This document shows, piece after piece, positions 56,440 through 64,000 of a stretch of 64,000 nucleotides of DNA; the stretch's first letter is position 1, and every line of letters starts with the position of its first letter. Location of the stretch: NCBI RefSeq assembly GCF_030463535.1, contig NC_132880.1, forward strand, positions 38,411,342 through 38,475,341. Reading direction: 5' to 3'. Position numbers and translations under genes: made by a program. The stretch is from Salminus brasiliensis. Its lineage: Eukaryota > Chordata > Actinopteri > Characiformes > Bryconidae. The notes below the pieces were generated by a model that was given only the letters and a program-made list of their open reading frames with translations, was not told where the DNA came from and made no database searches.

Positions 56440-56922
56440 TGGTTTTACTTTAAGCAGTCAATTCAAACAAAAAATGAAAACGAGTATTCTTAACAGAGCA
56501 TTTGCATAACAGAAACAAGTGTGACAGTGAATGGTTATATAATGGCCTATAGATCAGTACTGCTGTATTCATGGGAAGCGAGCATCTTTTCATCAATAGG
56601 AGTCACAGATGGTCACTTTTTTTAGTCAACGCTCTGCATTTTTATATGATGAGCAGAACTTCGAAATAAAAAGTAATTATTGACAAATTAGACAAACTTT
56701 TAACTTAAACATTTGACACAAGGTAGTAGCTATATGACTTTCACTGAACAGTGAATATGAAGAGACAAAGGAGAAGTGAGATGTTGGACATTTCAGAGAA
56801 AGCAGCAGCAGTGAAATCGAACACATTAATGCAAATGGCTAAAGGACGGAGTATCCATTGCAGTCCCAACTCTTTGTGTCAGCCTGACTTTAATGCAGCC
56901 TCTTCCCTGCATCCACATTGTA
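56440..56922. other. Convergent spacer between psma2 and ntaq1
   Basis: No coding exon. The right part should be the 3'UTR of minus-strand ntaq1. No canonical minus-strand AATAAA was seen here, only a weak ATTAAA (plus-strand TTTAAT) near 56889, close after the stop. Confidence 0.4.
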
Positions 56923-58489
56923 TCACTTGGCTCCAAAATGCTGGACAAAGTCTGAAAGTTTATACACTTCACCATATCCCACACTGGCATTCATGCTGAT
57001 GAAGTCATCCAGGTTCATCTTGGACTCTGCAAAGAAGAGACCACTAGGTTTAAATAGAGAAGACCCCCAGTATCCCTTTTACTGTATCTGGATAAAACTA
57101 TCTACCTGTTGTTTCTATGCAAGGGTATGAGGGTGGAGGCATTCGCCATGTCCCATTAGAGTTCTTCATGTGGGACCTGTCAGAAGCAAATGTCTTCAGG
57201 TAGGTGGCAGCAGATATGGCTCGCATTTTCCTGAAAGTAGTAAACATAGTTAGCCAAATGTACAGGCAGTTGCCAACCATTTTAATACCATACTGATGGC
57301 ACAAATATACGTACCTTCGAAAGTCTGGCTTTAAGAACTTATCGGACCGCAAAGCTTCCCTTGAGTACACATCAAAAGGACATGGGAAGGGGAGGATGGT
57401 ATCCAAGTCATATATATAGCCAGGTCCTTCTTTGTTCACATGCAGCAACACAACATGGTAATCCTACAATGTGGGGACAGTTTTAGAGCAGAACATGTAT
57501 TATATCCAGTGAAACTTTACATGGTTTGTTTTTCTACATTCCGCTTAAAGAACCTGCTTACCCAGATCACTGGTTCATCCCCACCCCTACTGGATTTTTG
57601 TTTCCAAATAGGGATCTGCATTACAGAAGATAACCCAATATTAAAACAATGAGAACACTCCAACAGCCTTGTAAGTTATTTCATTAGACTTTACCAAAGT
57701 ACTCACAGTTCTTTTTTCATTGGATATGAACACTGCATACAGCTCGTCCACTGGACACGTCTCTTGATCCCTGACATACTCGCACAACTTCCAAACATTC
57801 TCCTCACTGTAGAAGAAAACAAGCACTTGAATTGTAGAAATGGCAGACATGCAAAGTCCATGACAACATTTATATTTTGTTTCTGTTCTTCCACAAAATA
57901 GCAACTCTACAGGAAAAGGGAAAAAAAAACCTTCAGTGGAAAGATTTTATTCCAAGTAATTTTGGAGCATTTATTTTGGTCCATTAATCATGACATATAT
58001 ATATATAGAAAAAAAACCCCAAAAAAACATAACTTAAATTATGTCCAAAAAGTGAACAATTGAAAAATGAAGATAGAGGACATGACACATAATGAAATCC
58101 AGTTTGAGTGAAACATCTATTTGACAAATCCGATGGCACTGCCTGGTCCCCAGAACTGTTCAAGGAGAAGGCCTCATAACTACAGCTCACAAATGTCTGA
58201 GTCTCTCTCTGTAAGTACAGATAGCTTTAAAGTTAAAATTCACTGACTCCACTGAGTGATTCAGATTATTTGAAAAGCACAGTACAAAAGTCACAGCTAA
58301 AAATACATATGCATACCTAAAATTCACATGACTGAATATGCTTCCTTTGAGAAAAACAGAACAATCAAAACAAGGTTTCAGGTTTGTAAGTAACATTATA
58401 TTTTCTATGTATTATTATTAAGCATCTTGGTTATAAGTCTACCTTTTGACAACTATTCAACTTCCCAATCATGTTCCATTATAAAAAAT

Positions 58490-58548
<59 letters not shown>

Positions 58549-59009
58549 ACCATAATGTTATCAGGGAAATACTAAATGATACTTTTCTTAAAGATTAGAA
58601 TAATCCAAATTAATTAAATACTTAGAAATACTTTATTTATCACTGGGAAATACTAAATATGATACTTTAAAAATGAACATGATCTTAAAAATTACTACCT
58701 AATCCTACCTGAGTGATCAGCAGCCTAAAGTTCAATTCATGATTGAGGGTAAAATGCTTTATAAAATAATGTGACACTAAGTCGTCTGGGCGAATTACTA
58801 CTACTATAGGGGCATTACAGTGCATTAAACTGGCAGTTTTCTCCATTATTTACTGTTATCGTTACTGAATTAGCATCTGAATGACTGAATGAAGAGAGAA
58901 CATGACTGTTAGGAGACTGAGAGCCCTACCAGTAACAGCTCGTATACACACATTCCTGTCTTGACGGAGTGATAACTGTGTATTCTGGAGACACGCCTTC
59001 TGCAAGCAT
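56923..59009 (-). CDS. ntaq1: Protein N-terminal glutamine amidohydrolase (Nt-Gln amidase)
   Basis: Converts N-terminal Gln to Glu in the Arg/N-degron pathway, marking proteins for arginylation and degradation. Minus-strand exons in coding order: 58930-59009 (ATG at 59009), 57707-57806, 57562-57615, 57315-57463, 57106-57230, 56923-57026 (stop TGA). They give 203 residues against 205 in human. The catalytic triad is intact by alignment with human Cys28-His81-Asp97: Cys27 in TSCYCEENVW, His81 in WDYHVVLLH and Asp97 in [11 protein letters not shown]. Further landmarks are [22 protein letters not shown] and [11 protein letters not shown]. The Cys27 codon is split (TG/T) by intron 1. The first exon was found by tracing the phase back; its ATG gives a start of the expected length. 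It is head-to-head with the forkhead gene and tail-to-tail with psma2. Older name: WDYHV1. Confidence 0.94.
58497..58547 (+). repeat. (AT)n microsatellite
   Basis: About 24 AT units in the first intron of ntaq1. Confidence 0.93.
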
Positions 59010-59805
59010 ATTTCAGCTCTCACACTACATTAAATTAAACGCTGTTTATCGGCGATTATCATGATCTACAGAGAAAAAGCTCAGACATTTAAATACCACT
59101 GGCACGTCCCTCTGTGGAGAGCGTGTTACAGTGCTCCAGTCCGTAGAGAAACTGGGAGCGGTGTTTCAGTACCGGGGTCTAATCGACTACATTCCAACTT
59201 TAATCTCCATATTAATTGAAAACACCGCTGATCACCTTAAATAGGTGACAACTGCAGCACATCACTAATCGAGCGATCACAAAATACAAACAGACTGCAT
59301 GTAAATCTGTGCTGATTTGCCATTCAGCAAATAAACACTGTAAATAACATGACCAGATGTGTGATAACGTGGTAGCAAGTCAGCTGATTTTATTAACCTC
59401 AAAATAATTGCATTAAAACTGTGGGAAAATTGCTATATTTTGCATCAATTCAAAGTTTAAATCATCCCCTTCACTTAAATGTACACACATAAATGTAAGT
59501 AAATTTATGCTCCCAGAGGAAAATGTTTGGAAAATGATTAAAACAATAAAGAAACAAACAAACTTGTATTAAATATTTAATAATAATAATAATAATAATA
59601 ATTCATATTTATAATAAATAAATATAGTAAAATAAGAATATTAGACGTCATTTGAAGTCATCATCCAACACGTTTTCTTAATTTTCTTAACTCTTATTAA
59701 TTTTATTGTATTTATGTTTACTTTTTATGAATAAATCATTTTATTGCTGAGATAAATGGCTTTAAATAATGCGCCACAGTCTTTTGCACAATATTGTATG
59801 TATTT

Positions 59806-59860
<55 letters not shown>

Positions 59861-60104
59861 GTATCTAAAAGATATTGCAATATTATAATATAAATAATAA
59901 TGTAAAAAAAGCACACAAGATCGAGGGACTCTCGAGGATCTCGAGCTATGGTGGGCTGTTAAAGGTGCCGCCCCCATATTAACACCTCATAAAACAGCAG
60001 CAGTTAGTAAAGAATGCCCACGAATTAGCCCACCTTTCGCCCACCCGATAAATCTGAGTGCCCCTGCTTCTCTGGCCAGTCTTCCTTCTGCCGTGGACGC
60101 AGTC
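59010..60104. promoter_or_regulatory. Divergent promoter interval between ntaq1 and the forkhead gene
   Basis: About 1.1 kb holding the promoters of both genes. It contains an (ATA)n tract at about 59579-59600, an (AT)n tract at about 59809-59857 and, 111 nt before the forkhead ATG, a TATA-like CATAAAA at 59988-59994. The last 150 bases are GC-richer than the rest. Start sites are inferred. Confidence 0.4.
59809..59857 (+). repeat. (AT)n microsatellite
   Basis: About 24 AT units between ntaq1 and the forkhead gene. Confidence 0.93.
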
Positions 60105-61445
60105 ATGAGCGCGTGTACGAGCTTCAGATCAATACTGGACGAGTCTAAAGGAGTCCAGAGACGAAAATACAAACGATACACTAAAGGGACATATATCGGC
60201 CTGCTTGCGTACGTCATTCAAGATTCTCCAAACAAGATGCTCACATTCAGACAGGTAAACACCCGCTTTCCCCGCAGAGTGACCGAGCAACAGGCCAGTA
60301 GAGGCGCAGTGGGTTGACTTCTTCTTCTTCTTTTTACAGATCATGGAGAAACTGGGTGTATTTGTTTCTGGGGACAGAAAGGGCCTGGAAAACAACATCA
60401 GAGTCTGTCTGTCGTCCAACAAATGCTTTGTGAAGGTGAGAAGGCTATGATTGGCTACTTTTACCCATTCATTTCCAATAACCACATTTAATATGAATTT
60501 ATGGGATATTAATATGATGGAAAATGCCACAGAACCTGTGATGAATTCCACAGTTGCATATATAACAGTATCAACTTATTATTATTATTATTATGCCACA
60601 GAACTTTCTGTTTATAATAATAATAATAATCCTTTTTTTGAACTTGTGATGAATAGCACAGTTGCATATCTAACAAAATCTAACTGTAGTATTTTGTTTA
60701 TAATAATAATTATAATATTAATAATAATAACAATAATAATAATTATTCTTATTCATCTTATTATCAATATGCCACAGAACTTGTGATGAATTGCATTGTT
60801 GCATATCAAACTGTATCAATTTGTTTATTGTGTTATTACTTATATGAACTGGCATGACTCAAACACCCCATCTCTTTATCCCAGGTTCCAGTTGATCCAG
60901 ACTATCCAAACGCAAAAAGGAATTTCTGGAAAGTGGACGAGAGCTGTATAACCCCAAAGATGCTACGCCGTCATTTCAGAGATATGAAAGACATGTTACC
61001 TGGTCTCGAGCCTCAATGGCAGATAAAGTGTGAAATTGGAGCTGCACTAGACCCCCCTTCACCAGACTCAGCTGGCAAGGAGAACAACCGACCCATCAAA
61101 TTCAGCAGCCCATTTTCAATAGAGTCACTGCTGAAGAAGGAGCATAGCTCGCAACTTCGCATCCCACCTGTAAAGGACAGAGAGGGCCTGTGTGACTTCA
61201 GACTGACCCCTGCAGCTGGCAGCAGTGTCTGCTGGGAACATTCGTCATACAGCTTCACACAGTCCTACTACATGTACAGTTCAGCAGCGACAGAACTCTC
61301 AAGAATTCCCACAGTGAGGAAGGCTGTATCTGCTCCACACGAGCATGCACTGTATCCATCCCAGCTCTCATATAGTCAGACTGTCCAGAGCAGACTCTCA
61401 GGCCCTCCTATGGTTTCTCATGATCTGAGATATCTGAGATGGTAA
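60105..61445 (+). CDS. Diverged forkhead transcription factor, FoxH1-like
   Basis: Three exons, 60105-60254, 60340-60435 and 60885-61445 (stop TAA), encode 268 residues. ATG 60105 is the first in the frame. Residues about 19-115 form a forkhead-like domain: RRKYKRYTKGTYIGLLAYVI, a helix-3 segment LENNIRVCLSSNKCF (66-80), and a wing with NFWKVDE (95-101) and ITPKMLRR. The usual KPPYSY is replaced by KGTYIG. Helix 3 keeps Asn68 but has Val72 where forkheads have the recognition His. The NFWKV plus ITP pattern recalls FoxH (NFWTVEVSRIP in mammals), hence FoxH1-like; FoxH proteins pair with Smads in Nodal/activin signalling. FSIESLL (159-165) resembles an EH1 motif that binds Groucho/TLE repressors. 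Exact orthology is uncertain: a second FoxH or a fish-specific Fox gene are both possible. Confidence 0.8.
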
Positions 61446-64000
61446 ATGATCTGAATATACAACTTGTTGCACTTTGATTTATGCATGAGGATGAGGTGAC
61501 CCCTCCTGTCATCTGTTTAGACCTTTAGGCCAAAAAGCAGGAATGCCATGCTAGACATACGTCTTCTATTCTCTTTGTTTTATTGTGGTTTGGTGGTTCA
61601 CTTTGGTTGGTGTGGCTATCTCTGATTTACACTTAACTATGGGGGTTATCTTCAGTTTCCTTGACAGCATGAAAAACTGTATATAATACTGGGTTATTTT
61701 GGTAGAGTAGAGGTCTGGTAGAACACGATCCTCTATAGTGCCAAAACTGACTTTACTACTACATGCATTAAATTACTTGTCCAGTTAAGCTGCCTGTGTC
61801 CTTTTTACACAACAGGTTCTTTCCAAGAGTGAAACAGTAAAGAGAAACTGCAGTCTCACTCAGCTGGTGGACATATGAGTAAAAACATACATGAGCTTAT
61901 ACATATAGCAGATGTCATTAAGATGATTACTTATAACAGGATCATGGTCAATGTAAAAACTTCTTAATGTCAAAATGATAATGGTTTTCAATTAAAGTAA
62001 TGTAAATGAAATAAGTATTTGACCTAATTTAACAGCGGTCCAGGCAGTTGCTGCTAGTAGTCTCACAATTAGAATGGAGATCACCTGAATGCACTGAATG
62101 GGTCTCAAGTGACTGTAGTACAAAGACACCTGGCAGGTCGGGTCAATGGTTAATCAGTATTCTTGTCTAAAGATACAACATGAAGGCAAAATCATTCCAC
62201 ACAACTCTGAGAAAATGGATACAAACCCCCCCCCCAACATCCTCATGGACTGAGTGTCTGTGCAAAAAGGAGAGGAGTGAGGGAGGCCACCAAGACACCT
62301 AATTGTGGGAGTACTAGCACCAATTGCCTGGACCTCTGTTGAATTCGGCCAGTCACTTTAAAGAGGGTAACCACTTATCTTACAGTAAATGTTTTTTTTA
62401 TATAATTGTAATGTTTTTTTAAATGTTAAAAACATTCAAGGGGGTAAAAAGTATAATCACTGTTTGGTGATTGACAGTACCTTTTTTAGCATAAAGCTAA
62501 ATTAGCATAGCTATGGGCAGCTTTTTTGTACAGTGTATAAGTATGATCTTGTACATAATAAGTATGCTCTTCCATAATAACACTTAGGTCATTAGCGCTG
62601 GCTTGGTTACAGTAGTAAAGTTTTTCAATTCCTGGGTCATGAAATGATACATAAAGTCAAATCATTACATGAAATCACTTAAATGAAAATGATATTAAAT
62701 TAGTCAAATTAAATTAAATTATAAAAATTGCTACTATTGCTACTATAAATGAATATTAGAAAACACATACCATGCGTGTTTATCACTGGAAGTTAAATTA
62801 CATTACATTGAATATTTTCTCATATGATGTGTAAAACAAGCAAACAGTCCATCACAGTGATTCAATTAAGAGGGAATTCATAGCAAGTAAGAGCTGCGCC
62901 TTCTCCACGGCCTCCATTGGGTGGCAGTAAACGGCAAAGAAATGCAAGACTTCAGTTTAAATGGCAGAACAGACTTTTTATCAGTAAGGGTTTGTTTTAA
63001 AGACGTTATAAAACGCCCTCAGCTCCGACAGGTTTCCAGATTTACAGTGACTGCAGTAATCAGGCTGCTTAAAGCACAATAGCTTATTAACACTGTTCAG
63101 CGTTGTGATGCTATGGTTTGATACAGGGTCAGTACTGTATCTGAGGGCCAAAACTGGCCCAGCTGTAGCATCCAAAAAGTTTTAAGGTTTGCCATAGCGT
63201 TTGAACCTTGAGTCAGGTATGGCTTACAGGTCACATACTGTGTGAAATGTTTGAACATTTCTGTACATGTTTAGCATTTAGATTCAGACAACGTCATCAA
63301 CGTCTTCCCTCTGTAGTATGAGGGCCGGATGAAAGTGGTAAGTGTGGGCCAAAACTGGGCCATGACTTAAATAGTCAAACAGTCATATACTGGGATTTAG
63401 TTTAGAGCTTGCAGAGGAAGTCAACATCTTTGGAAACAAACATGAAAAGAAATGCACCAAATGAACTTTACTTATGTTCAATTTCTGTTCATTCTCTGTA
63501 TCTTTCTCTGGTCTTCAGGTTCGTTGTTGTGTAACGAGGATACAGCCACAGCAGGCTGACTTACCACTAGCTGTGCAAAGATCAAGGTTAGTAAATACAA
63601 GGAAGGTGAAATCTGTTTGCTTTTGTTCTAAAAAAGATATTTCTACATATTCACCTCGATACCCTTTATCTCCTTTACGGGCTGTACAGACTGAGAAATG
63701 TGAGGTGGCTAAAGCTCGGTATCTCTGTGCACTATTAAACATGGAGCTAAAGTGAGTTCTCCACTGGTGTCATCATTGTGTCTCAACATTTATTTATAAA
63801 CATCCAGTAATATTTTATTTGCACATTTTAAAGCACAGTTGTAAAGTAAATTTGTATTACTGTAAATGTATTACAGTAAAGAGTAAAGTACATCACATTA
63901 GTCGCATCTAAGGGTTGTTCTCCATAAGATGACTATGCATTACATGCTGCATTTCAAAAAGATTTCTACAAGATCCAAGGAATAACGAGGAAACTATGAT
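61446..64000. other. Region downstream of the forkhead gene; no recognised gene
   Basis: Starts with the forkhead 3'UTR (no strong AATAAA seen close by). It then holds a Tc1-like remnant at about 62030-62345, an AT-rich stretch, and two GGCCAAAACTGG copies near 63147 and 63350. An exon-like segment at 63519-63586 is discussed under findings. Nothing else is supported. Confidence 0.45.
62030..62345 (+). mobile_element. Internally deleted Tc1-like transposon remnant
   Basis: GATCACCTGAATGCACTGAA, CATGAAGGCAAAATCATTCC (the expected transposase start), ACAACTCTGAGAAAATGGAT and AGTGAGGGAGGCCACCAAGA follow the order of fish Tc1-like transposons. The middle is deleted and there are in-frame stops. 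It is non-functional. Confidence 0.6.

Noticed and set aside
60093-60104. An upstream GTG start for the forkhead protein
   Set aside because: Eukaryotic initiation at GTG is rare, and ATG at 60105 in the same frame is the first ATG.
62981-63175. Minus-strand 64-codon frame in the right spacer
   Set aside because: No recognisable protein, poor context and repeat-like flanks.

Overview
This window is vertebrate nuclear DNA, most likely from a teleost fish. The genes are split into many short exons with GT..AG introns. The introns and spacers are full of fish-type interspersed repeats: tRNA-derived SINEs, an L2-like LINE, a hAT-like element, Tc1-like remnants, and long (TG)n, (AT)n and (ATCT)n microsatellites. 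The proteins are close to human MACF1, BMP8, ZNF706, PSMA2 and NTAQ1. The repeat content hints at an otophysan fish (characin, catfish or carp group), but that is only a guess. There is no bacterial or viral gene content, CRISPR array or operon.

Layout, left to right: (1) 1-31165, + strand: the 3' part of macf1, a giant spectraplakin. About 42 coding exons encode some 2280 C-terminal residues: spectrin repeats, two EF-hands, the GAS2 microtubule-binding domain and a Gly-Ser-Arg tail with an EB-binding SKIP motif. Its 3'UTR follows to about 32090. (2) 35193-43580, + strand: bmp8a, a complete seven-exon TGF-beta superfamily ligand. MACF1 and BMP8A are also neighbours in human. (3) 49839-50249, - strand: a znf706-like 76-residue zinc-finger protein. 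(4) 52095-56292, + strand: psma2, the proteasome alpha-2 subunit; one internal exon is largely missing from this sequence. (5) 56923-59009, - strand: ntaq1, the N-terminal glutamine amidohydrolase, with its catalytic triad intact. (6) 60105-61445, + strand: a strongly diverged forkhead gene, closest in my judgement to FoxH1. (7) 61446-64000: no recognised gene; it holds a Tc1-like remnant and one weak exon-like segment.

macf1 and bmp8a are in tandem. znf706/psma2 and ntaq1/forkhead are two head-to-head pairs, and psma2 and ntaq1 converge tail to tail. The genes are functionally unrelated (cytoskeleton, signalling, proteasome, N-degron pathway, transcription), so the order reflects ancestral vertebrate synteny, not a shared pathway.

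The items most worth checking are the truncated psma2 exon at 54757, a 9-nt candidate microexon in macf1 at 11745, and the forkhead protein that lacks the usual recognition-helix histidine while carrying an EH1-like repressor motif. I found no obvious new multi-gene system.
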